DNA of 64,000 nt from Magnolia sinica (taxonomy: Eukaryota; Streptophyta; Magnoliopsida; Magnoliales; Magnoliaceae), in contig NC_080573.1 in assembly GCF_029962835.1 (NCBI RefSeq), forward strand, positions 92,747,501-92,811,500. The letters run 5' to 3'. Made by a program: the position numbers and the translations under genes. The notes beneath the pieces were generated by a model, which had not been told where the DNA came from, did no database searches, and saw only the letters and a list, made by a program, of their open reading frames with translations. This document shows, in pieces, positions 10,578-21,725 of the stretch; the stretch's first letter is position 1, and the number at the start of each line of letters is the position of its first letter.

Positions 10578-11409
10578 GTAAAAAACCATGACAAGGGTTC
10601 GAACTGTTTCACATTTGATATTTAGCCATCTGCATCTTGTGTGACGTATATCATGTTTCCAATGCCTTGCTTGAAAAATGCAGTTGTGTAGTGCCTATTC
10701 CTTCACAGCATGATGAAATTGGGTTGTATGTTTTTGAAACTGAATATCAACTTAAATAGGAATGTTTCATCTGTGTAGTTCGTAGTTACTTGTTTTCTGG
10801 ATACTTCCATTGTTGTAATTTCCTTGCACATGCAAACAAATGCTTGAAAGAATTATTGGTGCTATGATGTCCTTATTCATTTTGCAGCTCTTATCTCATA
10901 AGATGTGAGAACATTTTGTCATCATTGGATGTAAATGTAGACAAAAGGTTTTATTCCGGAGTGCCAGTTCAACAAAAATATCTGTTTCTTTGTTCCTTGA
11001 CAGGATAGATGAATCTCAGCATAGATTTTGACTTCCTAAAACTTGGTGATGCCCTGTTTTGAATGGTAGCTGACATTGGATTTTGTTTTTTGAAAACTAC
11101 TGTGAATCCTGATTTTTCTTATTTCTTATTTTCTAAATGTAAACCTCTATTAGAGACATCCTAGAATGGATATCTTGCAGCAATTTCAGAATCAAGGTTT
11201 TTATTTTTTTCCCTCAAAAGGGGGTTGCCCAACTCTTTGGGAAACCCAGATTCATAAAAAAATGGAGATTTACAACCTGGACTTAGGTTCCATTGCAGGT
11301 GGTGGTTTGGATGGTAGCAGTTGCAACTCTCGTCTGTTTTTCATCTGAGACAAACGTCTCAGTTATGTTGTATAGTCATTTTTTTACTGAATCTAAGCGA
11401 ATTGTTTGA
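10578..11409. other. Unannotated interior of CACTA B
   Basis: No domain recognised. A 60-codon frame at 11166-11348 has no family resemblance that I can support. Confidence 0.35.
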
Positions 11410-11535
11410 TCCCCAGCTATGACAGATCTTAGTGCCAACGCTGGGCAGGCTGGCCAACACAACCGTTAGTAAATCCTGCATTGAAGCGGCGGCTGGCACA
11501 ACCGTCAGTAAATCCTACAAAAGGAGAAGGTAGGC
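11410..11535. repeat. Internal copy of subterminal-type repeats in CACTA B
   Basis: Contains GCCAACGCTGGGCAGGCTGG, ACAACCGTTAGTAAATCCT and GGCACAACCGTCAGTAAATC. These resemble the right subterminal zone near 14790-14830 (GCGGCGACCAGCACAGCTGT, CAGTAAAGG). A subterminal motif 3.4 kb from either end suggests that the element is a composite, or formed by recombination between elements. Confidence 0.55.
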
Positions 11536-11774
11536 ATGGTTGTCAGTGCTTTCTTTCAGCTCTTCTTTTGGTTATTGTCTATAGCCGCAGTAATTGCCTG
11601 TATTACTGATGACTTTTCTACCATGTATCTCCCAATTTATCTGCTTGACCACTTCGATTGTAACTAATCCTGTATTAGCTCTTGAAGAATAAATTAATGT
11701 TTGTCTTTAAAATTCACATTGTATTGTCTTTTTCTTCTTCTTCTTTTTTTTTTTCCTTTCTTTTTGTGCAGCAA

Positions 11775-12053
11775 GTGAACATGTTTGTTTTAACTCTACA
11801 GCTTCTTGATTCTAGAATTCCCATTCTAACTGCTGGTGATGGATTTGTCTGTGGCCTACTGTTGGATTCAAAACAACCCTACTGTTGGGGCAATAACATA
11901 TACATCCAAATGGGTGTCCCTCATCCAATGGCTAAAGAAGCTTCCTACTCAGAAATCAGTGCTGGGGACCACCATATCTGCGAATTTAGATTGCTTGCCA
12001 AAGGGACGTATGCAAACATCTCCATGGTTGGGCTTAGAGAAGACCAGACATGA
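11775..12053 (+). pseudogene. Captured CRINKLY4-type receptor kinase ectodomain fragment
   Basis: Following a GTGCAG acceptor, the frame encodes LTAGDGFVCGLLLDSKQPY, CWGNNIYIQMGVPHPM and SEISAGDHHICEFR. The spacing (AGDGFVCGLL..D..PYCWG.N.YIQMGVP.PM...EISAGD.H.C) is that of the crinkly repeats of plant CRINKLY4/ACR4 receptor-like kinases. Those repeats form the RCC1-like propeller of the extracellular domain. The fragment lacks the signal peptide, TNFR-like repeats, membrane span and kinase. It stays open to a stop at 12051-12053, after a divergent C-terminal stretch. Confidence 0.88.
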
Positions 12054-12930
12054 GTACAATCAAGAGAGTTTTTGCACCAACTTGGTATGTGGCTAATATT
12101 GCACTCAATTGCATGTGTGGCAGCCAATGGGTATCTGATGAATCCAACCCAATGTTAATACATCTAGGTCTCATTTATGGGATCCATTAAGCAATTGGGA
12201 TTGGTTCAGGTCTCAACTTTACGACCTGATTAAAAATCTGGTCTAGGTACTGTCCAGTTTGGGTCTAGGTGGTTTTAATAGTAAATTATATATTTTTTGT
12301 ATGCATTTATTATTCTAATAAAAGAAATTTCACTTCTAGCACTTTATTTTTTTGGTTGAATGTCATATCATCTCTTTCATTAGATTGGTGTTGGTCAAAT
12401 CTTTCAATCATTCTCTAACTGTAAAAGGAAATAAATTTCCATCTAGAGTTGGTTACGAGTGTAGTTTTCTATGTAACTGTTAAAAGGAAATCAATTTCCC
12501 CCTCTCTTTTGGTGACTCAAACAGAAGAAGCCATCTCATAATTGAGGTTTTGTTATAACCTGTGTTGTTTTCTAAGTGCACATGTTTTCATTATTATATT
12601 TATATTTTTACCAATCTGTATTTTCTTTTAAGCTTTGATTTCTCAGTATCTTATGCAGGTTGCTTCAAATCATTATGGTTATTCTGTTATTGTATTTGGT
12701 GAACTCATGGAATTCCATGGAACTGATTGAATGGAAGGAGCTTCTGTTGTCCATACAAGTCATGTTTCTGATTTTTTGGATGAATTGGGTGTGTGAAACT
12801 GCATGGAACTGATCAAATGAACATGGAATTTCTATTGGGTATTTTTCTCGTTTGCTATTTCCTGGTTTTTGAATATGGGTTCTAATTTCTGAAAGATGAT
12901 TATTATACTGTGATTTTTTTCTTTTAACAG
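12054..12930. other. Unannotated interior of CACTA B
   Basis: No gene identified. A stretch near 12660-12740 contains VASNHYGYSVIVFGE in one plus frame, which I cannot assign. Confidence 0.35.
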
Positions 12931-12984
12931 GAAGAAACACTGACTCCTCAGAAGGCCGTAGACAGTACGGTCATTGGATTCTCC
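12931..12984 (+). other. Splice-bounded candidate exon, unidentified
   Basis: A 54-base segment between a TTTTAACAG acceptor and a GTAAGT donor, open as EETLTPQKAVDSTVIGFS. The clean sites suggest a real captured exon. The parent gene is unknown to me. Confidence 0.4.
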
Positions 12985-14440
12985 GTAAGTTGTAAGAGTT
13001 CATGTCATACCTTTTAGTAAATTTGTTTTTTTTTTTTTTTGGATTCTCCATAGACATTAAGTTTTCTTCTTGTTGTTGGTTTTTTTTGGATTCTCCATAT
13101 GAAATTATGAGAAATCATGCCTAAAACATTTAAAAGCATTTGTTGGAGCCCACCTAAGTTTTGAAATAGCCTAAAATCTGTTGTGACCCCTTATCCAAGT
13201 GACCTCTTATCTAAGTCACAATGAATGGCCTAGATGTTTAAACCACATCTCGTTGGGTCCGCTGTACAAAAAAAAAAAGGTTTCAATGGATGTGCATCCA
13301 CTCTTAACCATTATTTATGTTGTTGCTCACCTAAGTTGTGGATTGGCCTCATTTTTAAGCCCATGGCTCACCATGAAAGGGTATATCTAATTCATGGGAT
13401 AGATGTCTTCAAATTTTGAGGATGTGTTGCAAGAAGAAAACCTTTACTTTATTACTGAGGTAAGTTGCTGATTTTTTATTTTTATTTTTCTGTTGATGAA
13501 GTATATTAAACAGCATGATTTAGGTCTTCATCAAGTTGCTGATACAGTTTCATTTGTTGCCAGGCTATTATCATTTTGCAGAAATATTTTAGGCCAATGA
13601 AATTTTAATATGACTGAAATGGACGGACAGCTGAAGGAAGCTGGTTGTCTTCATTTTCATTTTCTAAAATTTTGTTTGTCTTTTGCTTTTTGAACATGCA
13701 TAGAATCCTATAAGGAATTGGGAAAATACAGACTAATCTTAGACTTCTTAGTGACATTCTATTTGGTTGTAAACAGGGGCACCTTCTGTGATTTGAAGCT
13801 TCATCTCATCATCAATAATGCCAGGTTTGCTCTTTTAAGTCACTAGATAAAACCCAAGATTTCTGCACCCATATTCACTCTACAACCGTCATTACTGTCT
13901 GACTGTTGCACCCTTCGTGTATTCCAGATCATATAAATGATGGGCCACATTCAAATATTGCATCAATTGCAAAAGTAGATATAACATTTACATACCAATT
14001 CATGCATTAATTTTGAATTCTTTCCTCTCTAGCTTTTCTTAATATACTGATGAAGGCATTGCCTTCTTTTATTGTGATTGGTTCATATTTAAAGACCCTT
14101 CTGGTGTTGTTGTTACAACCCGGACTGAAAATGTAAAGATTCTTCTTTTGTGGGTCACAGATATCTGATGTGGTTGATGAGGAAGTCTGCAAGATTCTTC
14201 TTTTTGTTTTTGTGTGTGTATGTAGTGTTTCTAATTGTCTTACAAATTCCCTGCTTTATCTTCAAATAGGTGACACTGGCACACTTCCTCTTCTCTGCCA
14301 TTATTATATTATGTCAAGGTAAATTCAAGACGGATCTGTGTTTTACATGTCACAACCACTCAGAACACAATGAATGGTGATTTGGAGTGTGAGCTAATTT
14401 TAACTGCTAACTAGTGCTGATGCCTTTTACTGCTACACAG
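12985..14440. other. Unannotated interior of CACTA B
   Basis: AT-rich sequence with poly-T (13026-13040) and poly-A (13268-13278) runs and no recognised domain. Confidence 0.35.
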
Positions 14441-14536
14441 ATCTTTACACAGCTTACCAAAGATCGACAGAAGAAACCAGTCCCTTGGAAACAATGGCAA
14501 TCATTGGCAACAAGGAGATCATTAACATTAACCAAG
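14441..14536 (+). other. Splice-bounded candidate exon, unidentified
   Basis: Lies between a TGCTACACAG acceptor and a CAAG|GTATGT donor and is open throughout: IFTQLTKDRQKKPVPWKQWQ, then SLATRRSLTLTK. It is basic, with no family recognised. It sits immediately inside the right subterminal zone. Confidence 0.4.
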
Positions 14537-14659
14537 GTATGTTAGCTGTTTAGACTGGTAAAAAAAAAAAACTAGGATACATGTGGGTCACCTTTTCTTC
14601 TCTTTTCCTTTCTTTCTTTCTTTTTTTTTTTTTTTAAAAAAAACTTTTTGATAAGAAAG

Positions 14660-14937
14660 ATTTTCTGTGTGGATACGGATTTAACCGTAGCAAAGTTTTA
14701 AAGAGCTACGGTACCAGTGGCTACGGTTGTACTGTGGGCTCATTATATTTAGCTACGGTTTTTATCCGTAGCCTTTTACAATGTAGCGGCGACCAGCACA
14801 GCTGTCAGTAAAGGTTCTGACCGCCAGTAAAGCCTTTACCGACTGAGGCTTTACCAGCTGTTAGCTGACTGCGGGCAAAGGATTTACCGGCGGTTTTATT
14901 GGCTTTTGTCAGCGTTTTTGACCACCGGTAAAGGCTA
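14660..14937. repeat. Right subterminal repeats of CACTA B
   Basis: Two repeat families in mixed orientation: CTACGG/CCGTAG words (near 14685, 14707, 14722, 14754 and 14769) and CAGTAAAG/TTTACCG words (near 14808-14930). CACTA elements carry such dense short repeats next to their ends as transposase-binding sites. Confidence 0.8.
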
Positions 14938-14951
14938 GTTTTCTTGTAGTG
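14938..14951 (-). repeat. Right terminal inverted repeat of CACTA B
   Basis: GTTTTCTTGTAGTG, complementary to the left end over its outer 13 bases, followed by AAC matching the left flank. Confidence 0.9.
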
Positions 14952-15114
14952 AACCAAACGTCAACAAATAAATTTGAGGAATATATTTAGCGATGGCCTA
15001 GTTTAACCCTGATGGTTAGTAGTTGTCGTCGTTAATCAATTAACCACCGTTAACACTGTAAATCTGTAGTGGTTACTTACATTGTCAATGGATTTAGATC
15101 ATCAATAACACGAA

Positions 15115-15116
<2 letters not shown>

Positions 15117-15189
<73 letters not shown>
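15117..15189. repeat. (TA)n microsatellite
   Basis: About 36 uninterrupted TA units, self-complementary and able to extrude as a cruciform. Confidence 0.95.
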
Positions 15190-15190
<1 letters not shown>

Positions 15191-15985
15191 CTGGGCCTCA
15201 ACATCGGGCCTCATATATCACATCGGGCCTAATCAAATGGGTCGAAACAATGACACACACATCCACCTTCGAAGAAACTTATGGATATAGTGGATTCAAA
15301 GGAAAAAAATGCAATGTCGAATGCAATGAATGCATATAAAAAACAAACTAAAACAGTTATCTTATGAAAGCTCAATGAATATAGCGAACCTATGACATCA
15401 TCCAACATACCTTGACTATTGCCATCATCATCTTATTTGCGAGATATAAGCTTGGTGTGAATGATAGATGAAATCTGTAGTGCATAATATATGTCTTCCC
15501 TTATCTCACAATTGCCAAAGATAATTATATGCTAAATTTAGTTGAAATGCATGCAAATAGCTTAAATTCATATCCACGGGCTTTGATCCCACAATATCAT
15601 GTTATTGCATGCATTTCAACATAGATGTTAATACCAATTAAACAACCCATCAAAGGTCACAATTTACAAATCTACAACTGCTACTAAGTCTACAAGTCTA
15701 CAAATGCTACAAGCTGCTTTCCTTTCCTCTTCAGAATTCCATAGCTCTTGTGTAACATATCACCCACTGGGGTTGTACTCATTCATCTCCATCAAAGCTA
15801 TTTGTATCAAAGCTATAGCTACAGGCTTGAAAACCTTATCGCCCAACTCATTCTTTAGCCCCTTTAACTTTTAATCATCATGCTGTCCTATTATATCCTG
15901 TAACCGATAACATTATTTTTCCACATAAACTTAAGCACATTGAAGAAGATTAATAAAAATAAATACTCTATTCTTGAGAGACTGT

Positions 15986-15989
<4 letters not shown>

Positions 15990-16016
<27 letters not shown>
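15990..16016. repeat. (GA)n microsatellite
   Basis: About 13 GA units. Confidence 0.9.
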
Positions 16017-17348
16017 GTTAACAATATTAGAATAAAATGTTGCGATATAATAGAAATTAGAACAAAACCTTTTGGGGCCACAAAAGTTTTTGATCAAGCT
16101 AATATCTGTGTTTCACTTCATTAAGGTTTCTGTGATATAAAAAAAGGTTGATTCATATAGTTTTAAATAGTTCACACAAACTTATACGAAGGGATGGAAA
16201 CAAATATGAGCTTGAGCCAAAAAATTTGTGGCCACAAGTTTTTAATAGTCAATTATCACTGCTTCCCATGATAGGGTCCACCTATAATTTGGATCTTCTT
16301 AATTTTGGGCTCATGCTCTAAAATGATCTGTTAAAACAAATGGACAGTGTGAATATAGAATACATACATCAAGGTGGGCAGAATCAAAATAACCCCTTAT
16401 GGGTCACTAATCTGTCCATCTATTTTTACAAGACCATAATAGGACAGGAGTCTAAAAATCAAGTAAATCAACCATAAAACAATCCATCCATTTATACATA
16501 CATCCATCCAACCATACAACTATACAATAATTGTTCGCTTGTACCCCAAGTGCAAGGTTGTGAAGTAGTAATAATCTCAGTGAGATTGAGGTCAAACCCA
16601 TAGGGAATGAATGTGTTGTGATTTTTTGAACTACTTTAGAATTAGAACTAGCTATTAACTAAATCTGAAAGTTTTAAAACAATGTTGTAGAGAAAAACTA
16701 TCAATGTAATGGAAAACTAGAGAGTTAAGGATCCACTTGTAGTCATCTTAATGCCATCTTACTTGATTCAACGTGGATTACTCAACTGGAATCGAAGTCT
16801 TTATCTATCCAGTCGGATTATAGAGTGGTCAAAACATCTTAAACAGTTCAAAATAGATTCTGAGCATTCATAGTAATAGTTTCACATATAATAGTCTTAT
16901 TGTATTGATTGTGGAGAGTTCGAAGTATCTACTATGCCCTGAGTTAATGATAGATCAAAGAATTCCGCAGATCAAACAATCATAAAATAGAGAATAAAGT
17001 ATTTAGGAAGTTCTTAAGCATCCATCGTGCCCGAAGTCGATAATAAATCAAATTAAATAAAAAAAAACTTCTTTATTAAAACCATAAACTATAAAATACT
17101 TAACATGAAAGTCGTAAACTTGAATCGAAGTAAGAAAGACATTAAAATAAACTACAAGCTTCACTTCTTACCTCTAGTTAAGAGATTAGCCAACTAAAAA
17201 CATGATTGAACTAAAACTCTTAAAGAAAAATATGAAAAACTAACTAGAAGAAGAAGATTGAAGAAGAAAGAAGACTCCTTGAAGCACCACCACCCTTTGC
17301 TCTACTATTCCTATCATACTTCGTACTTTGAATAAATCAGGGGATCCC

Positions 17349-17356
17349 TTTATATA
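17349..17356 (-). promoter_or_regulatory. TATA box of the minus-strand LTR
   Basis: Reads TATATAAA on the minus strand, followed downstream by AGGGATCCCCTGA. It lies about 45 bp downstream of the palindromic array. A related arrangement recurs at 47416-47425. Confidence 0.6.
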
Positions 17357-17394
17357 GGCTTTTTGATTGGACTAACTTTGAAACCGCCTTAAAT

Positions 17395-17820
17395 TTATGT
17401 AGATTATGCAAATTCGATGGGAGCTTCGATGGGATCGAAATTCCATGGCCAAGTTTGATTCAAATTCGAAAACTCCCACAATTGTCTGCGTAAGCCCATC
17501 GATGAGATCGCCAGACCTTTGATGGCATTGAACTGGCTTTGATGTCGTCGAACATGTTCTCGATGGGATAAAAAAAAATGTCCAAAATTGTCCAGCAAGC
17601 AAATCCCAAAATTCATGATATTTCTGATGCCATTGAACTGGCATCAATAACATCAAACTGGTCTTCGATAGGATCGAACAAGTCCTCGATTACATTAAGA
17701 ATTGCACCCATATGTCCAGCAACCAAACTTGATTTTCTCTGATTTTCTGATGGGATCGAGCTTCCTTCGATGGCATCGAACACTAACTTCGATGGCATCG
17801 AACTGTCAAGTTCAGTAGTT
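17395..17820. repeat. Dispersed palindromic 15-mers, TTCGATGNCATCGAA family
   Basis: Two perfect copies of TTCGATGGCATCGAA lie near 17767 and 17790. Around ten degenerate copies (TTCGATGGGATCGAA, TTTGATGGCATTGAA, TTTGATGTCGTCGAA, TTCGATAGGATCGAA and others) are spread over 425 bp. Each is a palindrome around a single central base. They lie upstream of the LTR TATA box on the minus strand, which is where enhancer repeats in a U3 would be. Confidence 0.8.
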
Positions 17821-18097
17821 CCATATTTTTACACTTTGCAATCTTGAATTTCTTCCTTCTTCACTTGATTTTCTTGGATCTTGGACTCTTGAAATCTTCA
17901 ATCTTGCCCTCCATAAATCCATTACTCACTTTGGTAATTCTTGAGCATCGAATCCATGCTTTTAGCATCCTTATCACCATAAGTTCTCAAAATCACATCG
18001 CAAGACAAAACATGTATAAATAGATCAATTAAGCATAATCATGTTCATAAAACCAAGGTATAACTAGGGAGAAATATGTAATATTTCAAACTCAACA

Positions 18098-18789
18098 CAC
18101 CCCCAACCAGCTTTTTGCTAGTCCCAAGCAAAACATGCGAAGGCTTAATTCCCAAAATTCAAATTTCAACTCTCCCTTAGATAGTAATTTTCCGTGCAAG
18201 CTTTATACATGTGAGTGGTATTCAAAGTTATGAGAATAAACGATGAGTGATCTAGATTCTAATATTTGTAGCAAACAAATGACCAAAGCCCTCATTAATC
18301 ACATAATCAATAGAATAACTCTAAACATTAAGTTCGTAGTGTGCTTAGTGATCTCTAACTTATAATTCTATGAAGTTAATCTGCTTTTCATAATGTCAGC
18401 CATGTTTATTACCTTAAAGTAGACAGCTCAACACAAGTATTGATTTTGATCTTATCTCATTTGTCACTTATTTTCCAGCTTTTAATTTTATATTGATGCC
18501 TTTTACATATTTTCATTCTTTTATTCCTTCTTTATATGAATTTTTTCATTGAATCACATATAGTAGGAGCTCCGCTGTTGTTATCTCACGTAGTATGTGG
18601 GCATGCCAGAATTGGATTTGCGGCTCCAATTCTAACCGAACAACATTGACCCCGAGCACCGAGGTAGCCAGACACGTAGTGTATGACCAAGATCTGAGGA
18701 GATCAGTCGCCTATTCAGCCACTCGCTCAATGTGTAAATTGAATCAGGCGATATTTAGAGGGTGGGGTTCGTCCTCTGATGATGGGTTA
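18098..18789 (-). other. 3' internal remnant next to the minus-strand LTR
   Basis: Begins with the polypurine tract (minus strand GGGGGTG) and continues as AT-rich non-coding sequence. The last 200 bp are more GC-rich, with no domain recognised. It ends at the insertion point of the large plus-strand chromovirus (GGTTA, 18785-18789). Confidence 0.45.
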
Positions 18790-19997
18790 TGTCAGGCTCG
18801 TATCCTAGCCCGTACTGTTCCAGAAGCTTTCGCGGTCCTCTCGGTTGAATTTCGGTGACCCGTCATCTATTATCGGCATTTGTGTGCGATCCTGAGTCGT
18901 GTCTCGTATATCAGATTCAGCTTGACCCGAGACTTGTATCCTTGCGACCGCGCCATCGCCGCGGTTCCGATGCTACGTCTCACGTGCTGAGGCGATACTC
19001 GAGCCAGGAGATGTGGCCCCACGTTCAGTTTGAGAAAAATGCCACGCAAGAGAATCTCTACCTTAAACATCACATCAATCCATCAATCAAAGTCAAGTAC
19101 AAAACCCATCAAGTCAAGTACTCTATCCCATCCTCAAGTACAACACCCATCCTTAAAGTTAACTCTCTCCCTTATATGTCAAGTACACATCACTCCATCA
19201 CCCATCCCTCACCCATCTTTTTCTCTCTTACAACATCTCTCTCTCATCTCTCTCTCTCATTCTCCTAAGCAACCCACGTCCAAGCTCCATGAGAGAGCTA
19301 GGTGTATCCCACCTTCCTACCATCCAATCCCACCCTCTATGATCAATCTCAACCGTTGAATAATGTTCCATTGGAGGTAAAGATGAGGAGAAGTCCAAGA
19401 TGAAGCAAACGGTGGGTGTTCATAGCCTTAGATCTTGATTTTGATGTAAGGCCCACTTGTGATGGGACCCATTTTGTTGTATGTGTTGTGATCAAAGAGG
19501 GGCCCATAGTGACGGGGCCCCTCCCATATCCGCTCCCCGTCTCACATTCTCTCTCTTTATCTCTCTCTTCCATATTTTACGGCCCACCATGATGATTGTA
19601 TATTATCCACGCCGTCCATGCATGGACGTGAGGCCCACCTAGGTGACGTGCTGCCTCCAACACATGGGACCCACCAGACATATGTGTTGTAACCAAACCA
19701 TTTAACTATGGGTCCCACCAGATGTGCATCTACTGGAGACGTCAGCAGCTTCCGTGGGACCCATCATGCTGTACATGTGAATTCCACACCGTCCAAGCCA
19801 TGAGGCCATGTGATATATGTATTTTACCCACACTGGTCATCAACAATGTGGCCCACCTTGATGGTAGGTTGTGTCCATGCGTGTGGACCCACCTAATCTG
19901 CACCATCCGTCCAACACTCATGGACGTTGAAGCATTCAAAAAAAGAAAAAGTAAGAAGAAGAAGATATATAATATAATATAATATAATATCATAATA
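18790..19997 (+). repeat. 5' LTR of the plus-strand chromovirus, part 1
   Basis: Collinear with the start of the 3' LTR (35542 to about 36500). Shared features include the start TGTCAGGC, the GAGACTTGTATCCTTGCGAC segment, AGAGAATCTCTACC, and the CATGTGATATAT...TTTTACCCAC segment. It is cut off at 19997 by the inserted minus-strand element. The last 60 bases are an AT-rich AATAT run not present in the 3' LTR. Confidence 0.85.
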
Positions 19998-21464
19998 TGT
20001 CACGCCCCAAACTCAGAGACCGGGTTGACAAAATTCCCGATCGTCGAATCTGGCGCCGACAGCTTCCATAGTACCCCATTCTCGGCTCCCGACACCCATA
20101 CACCAGGTTCCGATCCTGGGATCCTACAAGGAGGATTTCAAGCATGATTTTGATTTCGTATAAGCATAACTATAAGCATAACCCACGAACAATAACCACA
20201 AGAGCATCATCACAAAATTCACTATGATAAAAAACTTTTGAGTACAATGCATATAAAAGGGAAATACAAGATGATGATAATATCAGAAACTCCAAAAGCT
20301 CGACTGCACGCTCTAACTCTGACAAGGCTACGGTTGCGTCTTGGCATCACCTACATGCATCAATCATGCATAAGCTTATAAAAAGCTTAGAGGGTGGTGT
20401 AAGTGTGTGCACAATATAAGCGTGCTTAGAATGCAAGGTCAGAGTAATGCAGAATCATGGTGATTAGTACATGAATGCAATTAGCCGTACTAAGGCTATG
20501 CGGTGTAAGATATGAATGCTATTAGCCATAACACGGCCATGCTATGCAAGATGCAACTCAAGCATGCCAATCCTCATCATATATTAGTACAGTTCTCATT
20601 CTGGATAATCACCGGGGTTTAGTGCACTCCAAATGGCACTACCGCTCTCCCAGCCGCACAGTCCAAGTGAGTGTAAGAAACCTCACTATCCACCTGGCCA
20701 ATAGTCTGCCAATACCTATCCGGCATGCCGATAGCGGGCCCATTCATGAGCTGGTCAAATCAGCTTAGTATTACCCCCTACTCTCTGGCGAGTAAGGCCA
20801 CACCCCTTTCCAACCGACCATGACACAGTGGGAGACGCGGCCTCCTGGTATTCGGCCCTCGTGCGCTTATATATCCACTCGGTCTCGACATTGGAGTCAT
20901 CATCTGATACCATTGAGTTTAAAGATTTTCACCTAGGGACATCTATGACGCCCTGATGCTTAGTAACAATATTTTCAATATCCAATCCAGCCACCCACGA
21001 TGTGTCTGTGGAAGCTATGGCCCTGATGTCGTTAGGGCATACAGAAATCACAATCACACAAATGCAAGTGCATGGATCATACTATCAGACATGCAATAAT
21101 CCTATGCAAACCGAGCGCTCATGTGGGGCAACTCCGCCTTTCAAGGAGCCCATAAACAATCTGCCCGGAGGCATATGCTATAATCAATTACTCCTTATGT
21201 CAGGCATACATATGATGCGTATGATCATGAATCATGGATCTATACTAAACAAGTTATGTGGTGATGGGCTCTGTCATAATGAAGATGGGCCTAGACAGCC
21301 TACGTGCTACAAGTATGGGCCTATCAATGGGCCCTAGGAGAGTCATAATGCGGACATTTAAACAACATTATCCTTATAATGTGGATGTCAAACCATCATT
21401 GCTCCTAAGGCATATCCCGTTATAAAGGTCAACACATACACCATGGTAGAATCACACTATAATG

Positions 21465-21725
21465 GGCCTTACGTATGCCCTATTGGACCTTGACCCATGG
21501 GCCTGCAGTACATCAAATGGGACTCATACATGGGTCTCGTATATATATCAAGGTGGGCCTCAACGACGGGCCACAAATGCATCAAGATGGGCCTAGTCAC
21601 ATGGGCCTTGCATACATCACAATGGGCCTCATAATATGTGTTTCATATATATCATGGTGGGGCTTAACAACGGGCCACAAATACATTAAGATGGGCCTAA
21701 TCACATGGGCCTCATATGTATATAT
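21465..21725. repeat. GGGCCT minisatellite in the minus-strand LTR
   Basis: Repeating units of roughly 30 bp of the type ATGGGCCTCATA...CATCAAGGTGGGCCTCAACAA. The partner LTR carries the same block at about 30225-30490. Confidence 0.75.

Larger units (their letters stand above)
6306..14951 (+). mobile_element. CACTA element B, a Pack-CACTA carrying host gene fragments
   Basis: The left end is CACTACAAGAAAAAT at 6306. The right end is ATTTTTCTTG-like, reading AGTTTTCTTGTAGTG and ending at 14951. Both ends are flanked by AAC (6303-6305 and 14952-14954), a perfect 3-bp target duplication as CACTA elements make. The 8,646-bp interior shows no transposase domain. Instead it holds exon-intron fragments of at least three unrelated host genes (MAP70, a G-box-type bZIP, a CRINKLY4-type receptor kinase), plus further splice-site-bounded pieces I cannot name. 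Subterminal repeats rich in CAGTAAAG and CTACGG words occupy the right 290 bp. It must have been moved by transposase made elsewhere. Confidence 0.9.
14955..16531. other. Gene-free intergenic stretch
   Basis: No coding region recognised. It holds the TA tract at 15117-15189, a GA tract at 15990-16016, and near 16255-16440 a decayed copy of the GGTCCACC / ATACATCAAGGTGGGC repeat family also seen inside the large LTRs. Confidence 0.5.
16532..18097 (-). repeat. Minus-strand LTR of an unclassified gypsy-like retrotransposon
   Basis: The segment begins TGTTCGCTTG and ends CTCAACA, i.e. TG...CA as LTRs do. It is followed by CACCCCC, which on the minus strand is a polypurine tract (GGGGGTG) directly before the LTR start. 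The next bases (ACCAGCTTTTTGCTAGTCCC, 18104-18123) are the complement of a motif I associate with the 3' ends of Ty3/gypsy elements (GGGACTAGCAAAA..., then a G-run). The other end carries CCCCAAGTGCAAGGTTGTGA-type sequence common in plant LTR ends. A TATA box (minus strand, 17349-17356) with repeats upstream of it fits a U3-R-U5 layout. The partner LTR is not identified in the window. Confidence 0.6.

Noticed and set aside
18855-19359. Plus-strand frames of up to 137 codons
   Set aside because: They lie in LTR sequence, are rich in S, H and P from CT-rich repeats, and are not shared as proteins between LTR copies.
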